DNA of 57,382 nt from assembly GCA_015057955.1 (NCBI GenBank), contig SVDE01000004.1, forward strand, positions 1 to 57,382. Reading direction: 5' to 3'. Below, one piece after another: positions 17,358 to 25,799 of this stretch. Under the pieces are notes generated by a model, which had not been told where the DNA came from, searched no databases, and was given only the letters and a program-made list of their open reading frames with translations. Position numbers and translations under genes: made by a program. How positions within the stretch are numbered: the first letter of the stretch is position 1; every line of letters starts with the position of its first letter. The stretch comes from Lachnospiraceae bacterium (GTDB lineage Bacteria; Bacillota; Clostridia; Lachnospirales; Lachnospiraceae).

Positions 17358-19562
17358 ATGAAAAAAATAATCGCTTCGTTAATGATAATAACTGCATCAC
17401 TGCTGCTCGCAACAGCAGTTGGTGCAGATAATACTATGGATGATATTTCAGACGATGAACTTCCCGGCGAGGAAGAACATGTGCATGAGCTTGTCTGCAT
17501 AGAAGAATCAACCCCTTCGTGCACAGAAAGCGGACATCTGGGATACTGGATATGTGAGGGATGCGGTAAATACTTCAGTGACCAGGAGGGAACAGAGATA
17601 AATGATCCGGTAGCCTGGTTAACGGAAGGAGGAGACGGGTATTTAGCTCCCGAAGGACATGTTCTTGTTGAAGTGGAAGAAAAAGCTGCAGATTGTGTGG
17701 AAGATGGGTTTGTTCATCACTGGGAATGCAGTGCCTGCGGATCACTTTTTTCTGATGATGCAGGTGAGGCTGAGCTCAGCATTGAAGATGCAGTAATAGC
17801 AAAGCTGGGGCATTCATACGAATCAAAAGTTACAAAAGAAGCCACATGCGCGGATGAGGGTGAGATCACATATACATGTGAAAGATGCCGGGATAGTTAC
17901 ACGGAAACAATCCCCCGGACAGATCATGAACTGCAAAACGGAAAATGCATAAAATGTGGTGGTAAAGAGGATGTAGTACGAAAAAATGATGGCGGATGGT
18001 ATTACGTCATTGCCGGAGACATTCAATACGACTACACAGGGATAAAACATAACAGCAACGGCTGGTGGAGAATAGTAAACGGTAAGGTAGATTTTGACTG
18101 TGAATCTGTTGAAAAAAACGAGTACGGCTGGTGGTATATCAGCGGAGGAAAAGTACAGTTCGGCTATACCGGCATAAAGCCCAATGAAAACGGCTGGTGG
18201 CGTATAGTGAACGGAAAAGTCGATTTTAACTGCAATTCAGTAGAACATAATGAAAATGGCTGGTGGTACATCAGAGGCGGGCAAGTAGATTTTGACTATA
18301 CCGGAATAGCACATAACAGCAATGGCTGGTGGCGTATAGTAAATGGTAAGGTCGATTTCAGCTGCAATTCTGTAGAAGAAAATGAATATGGCTGGTGGTA
18401 CATTGAGGGCGGCAAAGTACAGTTTGGCTATACCGGCATAAAACCCAATAAAAACGGCTGGTGGCGTATAGTAAATGGTAAGGTCGATTTCAGCTGCAAC
18501 TCAGTAGAACATAATGAAAACGGCTGGTGGTACATCAAGGGCGGCAAAGTACAGTTTGACTATACCGGAGTTGCCCGTAATGAGTACGGCTGGTGGTACT
18601 GCAGCAACGGAAAGGTGCTATTTAACTATAACGGTGTCGGATCAAACAGAAACGGTAACTGGCTTGTAAGCAACGGAAAGGTTACATTCTCCCAAAATGG
18701 AGTAGTTAATGGCGGGGACGGTAACTGGTACTATGCAAAAAACGGCAAAGTACTTCCTGTCACGGGCTTTTATTCCAATTCCAACGGTACATGGTACCTT
18801 GTTGGCGGAAAAGTTAATTTCTATTTCACCGGAACCGCTAAGTGCGGCAGCGATACCAGATATGTGGTAAATGGCAGAGTACAGGATCCGTATGGCATTT
18901 CATCAGATAATTCCCAGAAGTATTTTGTCGTATTTGGTGACTCAGTAGGGGAAGGACTTGGGCTGGTTGGCGATATTAACCTTCGTCATACAACACTTAT
19001 ATCAGAAGCGCTGAATCTCAGAGAATACAATTTTTCAAAATCGGCAGCTGGATATCTGTATGAGTCCAGAGGAGATGGCCTCCCTACTTATCTGGATGAA
19101 CTTAATAACATTGCGAAAAACGCAATGACTCAAAGCCAGATCGCTAACACCTGTGTTGTTCTGATCGAAGGAGGATTAAATGATTATCTTCAATACCAAA
19201 ACTGGGGTTATGGAGATGATCCTGAAGAATACCTTAAAACCAGTGTTAAAAACTTCATTTCAGCTGTAAGGAGTACCTATACGAATGCAGACATATATTT
19301 CGCTTACGGCGAAGGTACTTCCAGAAGATGGGCGGATGCTAACACCGAGCTGATCAGCGAATATGAAACTGCAATCGGCAGTGTTTACGATGCAGTTAAG
19401 GATTCAGCGGGAGTCAACATGGTCGATGGAAATAATGGAAATGCCTATTATTTTTATAATATGCTGGGACAGAATGATTCTTATTATCTGGATGGATATC
19501 ATCCATCGGTGGCAGGACACCGAATCATGGCAGATAAGTTCCTTAACATGTTTACGAAGTAG
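17358..19562 (+). CDS. Secreted SGNH/GDSL hydrolase with NGWW repeats
   Basis: A 734-residue exported protein. It has a signal peptide (about 1-23) and then three Cys-containing modules (about 35-200) with paired CxxC motifs such as WICEGCG and WECSACG, which may bind metal or form disulfides. About 13 NGWW repeats follow (about 208-510), then a C-terminal SGNH hydrolase domain (about 520-734). The hydrolase shows block I VFGDSVGEG with the nucleophile Ser, block III GGLNDY and block V DGYHPSVAGH with the catalytic Asp and His. It probably deacylates a wall glycan while bound through its repeats. This would oppose the many O-acyltransferases nearby, but that link is inference. Confidence 0.85.
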   Translation: MKKIIASLMIITASLLLATAVGADNTMDDISDDELPGEEEHVHELVCIEESTPSCTESGHLGYWICEGCGKYFSDQEGTEINDPVAWLTEGGDGYLAPEGHVLVEVEEKAADCVEDGFVHHWECSACGSLFSDDAGEAELSIEDAVIAKLGHSYESKVTKEATCADEGEITYTCERCRDSYTETIPRTDHELQNGKCIKCGGKEDVVRKNDGGWYYVIAGDIQYDYTGIKHNSNGWWRIVNGKVDFDCESVEKNEYGWWYISGGKVQFGYTGIKPNENGWWRIVNGKVDFNCNSVEHNENGWWYIRGGQVDFDYTGIAHNSNGWWRIVNGKVDFSCNSVEENEYGWWYIEGGKVQFGYTGIKPNKNGWWRIVNGKVDFSCNSVEHNENGWWYIKGGKVQFDYTGVARNEYGWWYCSNGKVLFNYNGVGSNRNGNWLVSNGKVTFSQNGVVNGGDGNWYYAKNGKVLPVTGFYSNSNGTWYLVGGKVNFYFTGTAKCGSDTRYVVNGRVQDPYGISSDNSQKYFVVFGDSVGEGLGLVGDINLRHTTLISEALNLREYNFSKSAAGYLYESRGDGLPTYLDELNNIAKNAMTQSQIANTCVVLIEGGLNDYLQYQNWGYGDDPEEYLKTSVKNFISAVRSTYTNADIYFAYGEGTSRRWADANTELISEYETAIGSVYDAVKDSAGVNMVDGNNGNAYYFYNMLGQNDSYYLDGYHPSVAGHRIMADKFLNMFTK
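17980..18890 (+). repeat. NGWW tandem repeats with a 132-bp dimer period
   Basis: About 13 units of 22 residues. In the middle the DNA repeats with a strict 132-bp period: the GGCTGGTGG that opens the WWR unit starts at 18192, 18324 and 18456. Adjacent dimers are nearly identical, pointing to recent expansion or conversion. The last four units are diverged. Confidence 0.85.
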
Positions 19563-19584
19563 TGCATCGGCCATCATAATAATG

Positions 19585-19590
19585 TATAAT
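19585..19590 (+). promoter_or_regulatory. Candidate -10 box for the double acyltransferase gene
   Basis: TATAAT preceded by AATAATG. No clear -35 box. The same 13 bases AATAATGTATAAT occur at the candidate -10 of the gene starting at 21775, which supports a shared promoter type. Confidence 0.4.
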
Positions 19591-19596
19591 ATCCTG

Positions 19597-19617
19597 ACAG
19601 GCACAGAATGTGCCTGT
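19597..19617 (+). terminator. Stem-loop between the SGNH and acyltransferase genes
   Basis: Perfect 9-bp stem ACAGGCACA/TGTGCCTGT with a GAA loop, followed by only a short TATTT. It may be a weak terminator of the SGNH gene. If the -10 box at 19585-19590 is used, it lies at the very 5' end of the next transcript and could stabilise it. Confidence 0.5.
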
Positions 19618-19646
19618 ATTTCCGGAATAATCATCAGGATCAAAAG

Positions 19647-21680
19647 ATGGATCATATTCAGCCGGTCAGAGAAAAATGGATCGATAATGCAAAAGGAATA
19701 GCGATCATTTTGGTGATACTTGGACATGTCGGGGGCGGACTCGATGATATCTTCTCGTTCAAGTTTGTTTATGGTATTCACCTTGTAATGTTTTTCCTGA
19801 TCTCAGGCTATACTTCAAAGATCAAAACAATAGATACAAACTATGTCAATTCAAGGTTCCGAAGGCTGATGGTACCTTATTTCCTGACTTGTCTGGCTGT
19901 AATGATAAGTGATGTGCTGAACAGCTGCTTTATTTATCATGACCGGACAATTGTGACGCTCACACATCTGATAGATCAGGATCTTCTGAGGAGCTTTTTT
20001 GCATCAGGCTCTGTAACTGCATTCGGAACAGTTGAGATCGGAACGCGCATTGGCGCCATATGGTTCCTGCCTGCGATGTTCTTTGCAAGCATTGCATTCC
20101 AATTCATGCTGAATAAGACCCGGAGTTCTTTAAAACTCGGTGTCATAAGCGCAGCTCTTTTCGCAGGCGGAGTGATCACTGCGGAATTTATCTGGCTGCC
20201 ATTCAGCATTCAGTCAGCAATGATGGCGGTCATTTTCATCTGGATCGGATATGAAGTCAGACAGCGGAACATCCTTCAAAAACTCAAGTGGTATCATTTC
20301 GTTGCAGCGCAGATCGTCCTTCTTGCAGGAATATGGAGAGGATACTGCAATATCAGTTTCGCGAATGGAACAGTTGGTGACATGTTCCTTTCAGTGCCGG
20401 TAGGAATTGCCGGATGCATTCTGATCTATCTTTTGGCCGTGATCGACGAGAAAGGTGTGATCCTTGAGTTTTTCGGCCGCAATTCACTTTTGATCTTATG
20501 CACGCATCTGTTCATGCTGGAGACACGCTCGCACTGCATGTTCTCATTTCTTGAGACCCTGGGGCTTACCGGCCACAAATGGGGCCTGATGCTCATTATC
20601 CTGGAGATCGGGTTTGCTGTCATTCTTGCGCTGATCGTTACTTTGATCAAAAACAGCCTGAAAAATATAAATTCGGAACTGATCCGAAAATGCAGGGAAA
20701 AGAATAACGGACGTGATGTGACCACAGACATAGCCAGAGGCATCTTTATCATATTAATGGTAATGGGGCATCTCGGGATAGACATGGGATTGTGGAAGAC
20801 GATCTATTCCTGCCACATGATAGCGTTCGTATTTCTTTCAGGGTATTTTTATAAGCGGCCTGAAAGTATTAAAAAGACCTTTTTAAGGATGATAAAGACG
20901 TTCATAATCCCGTATGGGGTCTTTGTCTTGTGCTTTTTCATACTGAATATCGGTCAGTGGAGCGGAGCATTTATTAAAGATAATCTGATCAGGTATGCGC
21001 TGGGCTTTTCTTTTACAGATAAGATCCTTCCGGGGATACAGTCAGTCGGAAATGTATATTTTATCCTTCTGCTGTTCGTTGTCAGGTTGATCTACCTGCT
21101 GATAGACCGGTTTATAGAATGGGAACCCGGAAAATGGGTTGCCGTAATATTGATCTCCTTATTTGGTTTAGCGCTTGGAAAGACAGGCTTCTGGCTTCCC
21201 TGGAGCATTGATGTTGCATGCTATTGCCTGGTCTTTTATAAGCTGGGACAGTCTCTCAGAGAATATGGGATAATAAAATACATAATGGATGAACACATCT
21301 TATATTTCATCCTTACGCCTGTGTGGGTTTATATGATCTACCGCGGAAGCATGGAGATCGCAATAAGAAATTACGGAGAATACGGACTTGTCATTGCGGG
21401 AGCAGTCTGCGGAGTCTTGGTCATAATGAAACTGTCGTCATATATAGCTGACCACATGCCGGTCATCAGGACTGTTCTGAAGATCGCCGGCAGCGGATCG
21501 TTATATATATTATTGTTCCACGCACTGCTCGCAGGCAGGATAAAAACCTTTATATCATCCTATTTCAGCAGAGAAAGCATTGTTTTTCTTGCTGTCTGCC
21601 TGATCATTCAGATCGCCGGGGGAATGATCATCAGCATTGTGGTGGATCAGCTGAAAAAGCACTTTGCCCACCGGATATGA
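19647..21680 (+). CDS. Two-headed membrane acyltransferase (two acyltransferase-3 domains)
   Basis: A 677-residue polytopic protein containing two copies of the acyltransferase-3 fold (fucose 4-O-acetylase type). The first copy (about 1-340) opens with DNAKGIAIILVILGHVGGG and a FFLISGY motif. The second (about 350-677) opens with DIARGIFIILMVMGHLGID and FVFLSGYFYKR. Both keep the catalytic-type His. Such enzymes move acyl groups, usually acetyl, onto extracellular sugars. I chose ATG 19647, preceded by AGGA, over an in-frame ATG at 19608 that lies in the stem-loop. Most family members have one domain of about 340 residues, so this is an internal fusion or duplication. Confidence 0.85.
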   Translation: MDHIQPVREKWIDNAKGIAIILVILGHVGGGLDDIFSFKFVYGIHLVMFFLISGYTSKIKTIDTNYVNSRFRRLMVPYFLTCLAVMISDVLNSCFIYHDRTIVTLTHLIDQDLLRSFFASGSVTAFGTVEIGTRIGAIWFLPAMFFASIAFQFMLNKTRSSLKLGVISAALFAGGVITAEFIWLPFSIQSAMMAVIFIWIGYEVRQRNILQKLKWYHFVAAQIVLLAGIWRGYCNISFANGTVGDMFLSVPVGIAGCILIYLLAVIDEKGVILEFFGRNSLLILCTHLFMLETRSHCMFSFLETLGLTGHKWGLMLIILEIGFAVILALIVTLIKNSLKNINSELIRKCREKNNGRDVTTDIARGIFIILMVMGHLGIDMGLWKTIYSCHMIAFVFLSGYFYKRPESIKKTFLRMIKTFIIPYGVFVLCFFILNIGQWSGAFIKDNLIRYALGFSFTDKILPGIQSVGNVYFILLLFVVRLIYLLIDRFIEWEPGKWVAVILISLFGLALGKTGFWLPWSIDVACYCLVFYKLGQSLREYGIIKYIMDEHILYFILTPVWVYMIYRGSMEIAIRNYGEYGLVIAGAVCGVLVIMKLSSYIADHMPVIRTVLKIAGSGSLYILLFHALLAGRIKTFISSYFSRESIVFLAVCLIIQIAGGMIISIVVDQLKKHFAHRI

Positions 21681-21692
21681 CCGGCTGCTAAC

Positions 21693-21720
21693 TTGATTCT
21701 TGCATTAAATAATGTATAAT
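21693..21720 (+). promoter_or_regulatory. Candidate promoter for the CDP-glycerol transferase operon
   Basis: TTGATT at 21693-21698, a 16-base spacer and TATAAT at 21715-21720, 55 bases before the start codon. The region shares AATAATGTATAAT with the upstream acyltransferase gene. Confidence 0.55.
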
Positions 21721-21774
21721 AACATGGCGAATATAATTTACATATATTATCTTAAATCAGAATAAGAGGTATAA

Positions 21775-23022
21775 ATGCAGCTTTATATTGATCCAGGCAC
21801 CGGAAGTATGCTCTTTACGATTTTGATCAGCGTAATAGGTGCCGGTTTTTATGCGTTCAGAAAACTGTTCATGAAACTCAGGTTCATGAGCAGCGGCGGA
21901 AGCGGAAATAGTGACAGCGGGGACAAGATGGATCTGGTGATATATGCTGAAAGCAAGCGTTACTGGAATCTTTTCGAACCCATCTGTGAAGAATTCGAAA
22001 ACCGGGAGAGAAAGCTTGTTTACATGACTTCATCTCCGGACGATCCCGCGCTGGAAAAAGATTATAAATATGTTGATGCCCAGTTCATCGGTGAAGGCAA
22101 TAAAGCCTTTGCCAGGCTTAACATGCTCAATGCCCGGGTTTTGCTTGCAACAACACCGGGACTGGATGTATATCAGTGGAAAAGGTCAAAGAAAACAGAC
22201 TGGTATGTGCACATTCCGCACATGGCAAGTGATGTGACACTTTACCGTATGTTCGGGCTCGATTATTTTGATGCCATCCTTACCACAGGGGAATATCAGT
22301 CAGATCAGATAAGGGAAATAGAGAACGTCAGAAAACTCCCGGCTAAAGAACTGAAGGTCGTCGGTCTTCCCTACATGGATGAGTTAAAAAAGAAACTCGA
22401 TAAAAGCGGAGTCCTTCCGGAACATGAAAGAACCGTAATACTCGCTCCGTCATGGGGACCGAGCGGAATCTTAAGCCTGTTTGGTTCGGAAATAATAGAT
22501 GCCCTTATAGAGACCGGATATAACATTATCATCCGTCCGCATCCCCAATCATTTATTTCTGAAAAAGAAATGATAGATGGCCTGATGTCAAAATATCCTG
22601 ATTCAGAGAAACTGAGCTGGAACCGCGACAACGATAACTTCGAGGTCCTGCGCAGGTCTGATATCATGATCTCAGATTTCTCAGGTGTCATTTTTGATTA
22701 TATTTTTATATATGATAAACCTGTGATCTATGCTGATTACACGTTTGATTTCGCGCCGTATGATGCAAGCTGGCTGGATAACCGTACCTGGACATTCGAT
22801 ACATTGAAAAAGATCGGCAGGAAACTTGACCGCAATGAATTCAGCCATATGAAAGAGATAATAGATGACTGCATTGAAAATGAGACTTATGCTGCCGCCA
22901 GACATCAGGCAGGAAGCGAGGCATGGCAGTGCAGAGGAGAAGGAGCAAAGAACATCACTGACTATATGATCAGTAAGGCAGATGAGATCGCAGGTGCTCC
23001 TGAAGCAGCAAAAGAAGGATAA
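21775..23022 (+). CDS. CDP-glycerol glycerophosphotransferase-like protein (TagB/TagF family)
   Basis: Probable polyol-phosphate transferase for a teichoic-acid-like polymer, 415 residues. An N-terminal segment with the motif IDPGTGSMLFTILI and one hydrophobic stretch (about 8-35) precedes the PF04464-type domain. Family motifs: HIPHMASD, an ILAPSWGPSG segment, IIRPHPQS and the late ISDFSGVIFDYIF. AAGAGGT at 21764-21770 is the ribosome site. The next gene starts 2 bases after its stop, so this enzyme and the YidC-like/sulfatase fusion probably act in one pathway. The exact donor (CDP-glycerol, CDP-ribitol or other) is unknown. Confidence 0.82.
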   Translation: MQLYIDPGTGSMLFTILISVIGAGFYAFRKLFMKLRFMSSGGSGNSDSGDKMDLVIYAESKRYWNLFEPICEEFENRERKLVYMTSSPDDPALEKDYKYVDAQFIGEGNKAFARLNMLNARVLLATTPGLDVYQWKRSKKTDWYVHIPHMASDVTLYRMFGLDYFDAILTTGEYQSDQIREIENVRKLPAKELKVVGLPYMDELKKKLDKSGVLPEHERTVILAPSWGPSGILSLFGSEIIDALIETGYNIIIRPHPQSFISEKEMIDGLMSKYPDSEKLSWNRDNDNFEVLRRSDIMISDFSGVIFDYIFIYDKPVIYADYTFDFAPYDASWLDNRTWTFDTLKKIGRKLDRNEFSHMKEIIDDCIENETYAAARHQAGSEAWQCRGEGAKNITDYMISKADEIAGAPEAAKEG

Positions 23023-23024
23023 AC

Positions 23025-25781
23025 ATGAATATTCTTACCATACTTCACAGTTTGATAATCGGACCGCTCAAACTTTTCTTTGACGTGATCTTTTCTGTAG
23101 CAAACAGATTTCTTAATAATCCCGGGCTTTCCATTATTTTCCTGAGTCTGGCAATGAACTTCCTTGTCCTTCCTTTGTATATGCGGGCAGATGCCATGCA
23201 GGAAGAGGAAAGAGACGTTGAAGCAAAGATGAAGCCCTGGGTTGATCACATCAAATCCGCATTCAAGGGCGATGAGCGCTTCATGATGCTTCAGACATAT
23301 TACAGGCAGGTAGGATACAAGCAGACAGATGCTCTTAAAGGTTCCTTGTCTCTTCTGCTTGAAGTTCCGTTCTTCATTGCTGCTTATCAGTTCCTTTCAA
23401 GCCTTTCAATACTCAAGGGCGTTTCTTTTGGTCCGATCGCGGATCTGGGAAATCCTGACGCATTGATCACGATCGGGGGGATATCTATCAATATTCTTCC
23501 GATACTCATGACATTGATCAATTTCGTTTCCGGAGCACTGTACTCAAAGGGATTCCCTTTAAAGAGCAAGATACAGATCTACGGCATTGCGGTGATATTT
23601 CTGGTGTTCTTATACCAGTCTCCGTCCGGTCTTGTTTTCTATTGGACGCTGAACAATGTTTTTTCTCTCGTAAAGAACGTTTTTTATAAACTTAAACATC
23701 CGGGTAAAGTCCTGTGCGTGCTGTCAGCTGTCTGCGGTGCAGCGCTGCTGATCTTAGCGTTTGTGAGGCCGTTTTCTTCCCTCAGAAGAGAAGCGTTTAT
23801 CATTGTACTTGGCGTGGCACTGATCATACCGCTTATCGTGATGCTGATCAGGAGCAGGAAACAGAAAGCACAGATCGAAGAGACCGCCATAACTGCAGCA
23901 GACAAGAGATCATTTTTCGCAGGGGCAATATACCTTTCTGTTTTTATCGGGCTTACAATATCATCGACTGTGATCAACTCATCTCCGGCAGAGTTCATTA
24001 ATGTCAGTGAATTCCGGAATCCTGTATGGTATGCGGTCAATTCATTTGCCATGGCAATAGGCACTTTTGTTGTGTGGTGCGGGATCTTTTACATGCTTGC
24101 CGGAAACAGGATAAAAAAGATAATGCAGGCAGGCATCTGGGTCGTCGCAGTGTGCGGAACCGTAGATTATCTGTTTTTCGGGACAAAGTTAGGCACACTG
24201 CTGACCAGCCTTAAGTATGAACAGAAGCCTGATTTTACGTGGAAACAGCAGCTTCTGAATCTGGTGATAATAATTGCGGTCGCGGCAGCAGCTTTTCTGC
24301 TGTTCAAATGGAAGAGCAGGATCACTGAAGCAGTGCTGTTTGTCGGAGCGGCAGCCATGCTGATAATGGGTGCTTATAATCTTATCCATATCAATTCTGT
24401 TGCTGCACCCATAAAGGCTCAGATAGAAGCTTCAAAGGAAGATGTTGCGAAGATCACATTATCCAAAACCGGAAAAAATGTCATTGTAATGATGCTCGAC
24501 AGAGCCATAGGCATGTACATACCTTACATGATAAATGAAAGACCTGAACTTAAGGAACAGTTCAGCGGGTTTACATATTATGCCAATACCATTTCCTACG
24601 GACACAGCACAAATGTTGGAGCTCCGGTGCTTTTTGGAGGATATGAGTATACTCCCGTCAACATGAATGCAAGATCGGACATGCTGCTTGTTGATAAGCA
24701 TAATGAAGCTCTGAAAGTAATGCCTGTGCTGTTTAATGAAAATGGGTTTGAAGTTACAGTGTGTGATCCTCCATATGCAAATTATGCTTATATTCCTGAT
24801 CTGTCGATATATGACGATTATCCTGAGATCAATACATATCTGACAGAAGGCAAGTTCAATTCATATAATTCATTGGAACAGATGGAAGTGATATACAAAC
24901 GTAACTTCTTCTGTTACGGTCTGTTCAAGGCAGCACCTCTTGTACTGCAGGAAGCCTTATATAACTCAGGTAATTACAATACTTCTGAGACCGGACAGAT
25001 CACAGCTGATGTGGTAGGAGAGCAGACACTCACTGGAAAGTACACATCTGAGGGACTTTCGTCATTGTTCATGGATTCCTATTCGGTGCTGGAGAGTCTT
25101 GTCGATCTGACTGAGATCACGGATGAAGATAAAAATACATTCCTGATGATGGCAAATGATACCACGCATATGCCGACGCTGCTTCAGGAGCCTGACTATG
25201 TTCCTGCTGTTTCTGTAGACAATACTGCATATGAAGAGAGTCACGCAGACAGATTCACTGTTGATGGACGAACAATGAATTATGAGACATCCGATCAGAT
25301 CATGCATTATCATGTAAATATCAGTTCGTTCATACAGCTGGGCAAATGGATGGACTATCTGAAAGAAAACGGAGTTTATGATAATACCAGGATAATTTTT
25401 GCCGGTGATCACGGAAGAGGCCTTCATCATTTCAATGATCTGGTACTTGAAAACAACCGTGATACTGTGCTGTTCGATCCGCTTTTGATCGTAAAGGATT
25501 TTGATGAGGAAGAATTCAAGATCAATTATGACTTTATGACAATTGGAGACATTCCGGCAATGGCAACAGCGGATATCATTGAAAACCCCGTTAATCCTTT
25601 CACCGGCCATGACCTTCAGGACACCAGTCCCAAGGAAGGCAAACAGATGATAACGATCACTGACTGGCATACTGATATCAATAATGGTTATACCTTCGCT
25701 GAAGGTGACTGGTATTCGGTCCATGACAATATTTTTGATATCAATAACTGGAAGATCGAAAGCCTGTCAGGCCTTTACTAA
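23025..25781 (+). CDS. Fusion of YidC/Oxa1-like membrane domain and LtaS/sulfatase-type domain
   Basis: A 918-residue protein in three parts. Residues about 1-225 match the YidC/Oxa1 insertase fold: LPLYMRADA, a charged loop, then LLLEVPFFIAAYQF, and late SPSGLVFYWTLNNVFSL. Residues about 228-465 add roughly seven membrane segments. Residues about 480-918 form an alkaline-phosphatase-superfamily domain like lipoteichoic acid synthase: IVMMLDRA (metal Asp), YGHSTNVGAP (candidate Thr nucleophile), NDTTHMP and FAGDHGRG (metal Asp/His). The Arg of the YidC groove, five residues before the conserved Pro, is Asn45 here, so ordinary insertase activity is doubtful. The neighbouring TagB/TagF-like gene suggests a role in phosphoglycerol-type polymer assembly. 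Confidence 0.82.
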   Translation: MNILTILHSLIIGPLKLFFDVIFSVANRFLNNPGLSIIFLSLAMNFLVLPLYMRADAMQEEERDVEAKMKPWVDHIKSAFKGDERFMMLQTYYRQVGYKQTDALKGSLSLLLEVPFFIAAYQFLSSLSILKGVSFGPIADLGNPDALITIGGISINILPILMTLINFVSGALYSKGFPLKSKIQIYGIAVIFLVFLYQSPSGLVFYWTLNNVFSLVKNVFYKLKHPGKVLCVLSAVCGAALLILAFVRPFSSLRREAFIIVLGVALIIPLIVMLIRSRKQKAQIEETAITAADKRSFFAGAIYLSVFIGLTISSTVINSSPAEFINVSEFRNPVWYAVNSFAMAIGTFVVWCGIFYMLAGNRIKKIMQAGIWVVAVCGTVDYLFFGTKLGTLLTSLKYEQKPDFTWKQQLLNLVIIIAVAAAAFLLFKWKSRITEAVLFVGAAAMLIMGAYNLIHINSVAAPIKAQIEASKEDVAKITLSKTGKNVIVMMLDRAIGMYIPYMINERPELKEQFSGFTYYANTISYGHSTNVGAPVLFGGYEYTPVNMNARSDMLLVDKHNEALKVMPVLFNENGFEVTVCDPPYANYAYIPDLSIYDDYPEINTYLTEGKFNSYNSLEQMEVIYKRNFFCYGLFKAAPLVLQEALYNSGNYNTSETGQITADVVGEQTLTGKYTSEGLSSLFMDSYSVLESLVDLTEITDEDKNTFLMMANDTTHMPTLLQEPDYVPAVSVDNTAYEESHADRFTVDGRTMNYETSDQIMHYHVNISSFIQLGKWMDYLKENGVYDNTRIIFAGDHGRGLHHFNDLVLENNRDTVLFDPLLIVKDFDEEEFKINYDFMTIGDIPAMATADIIENPVNPFTGHDLQDTSPKEGKQMITITDWHTDINNGYTFAEGDWYSVHDNIFDINNWKIESLSGLY

Positions 25782-25799
25782 ACTGACTGAACGTACCGG

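Noticed and set aside
15880..18890. CRISPR-like array from evenly spaced repeats
   Set aside because: The repeats are in frame within two secreted proteins and encode NGWW units; there are no unique spacers.
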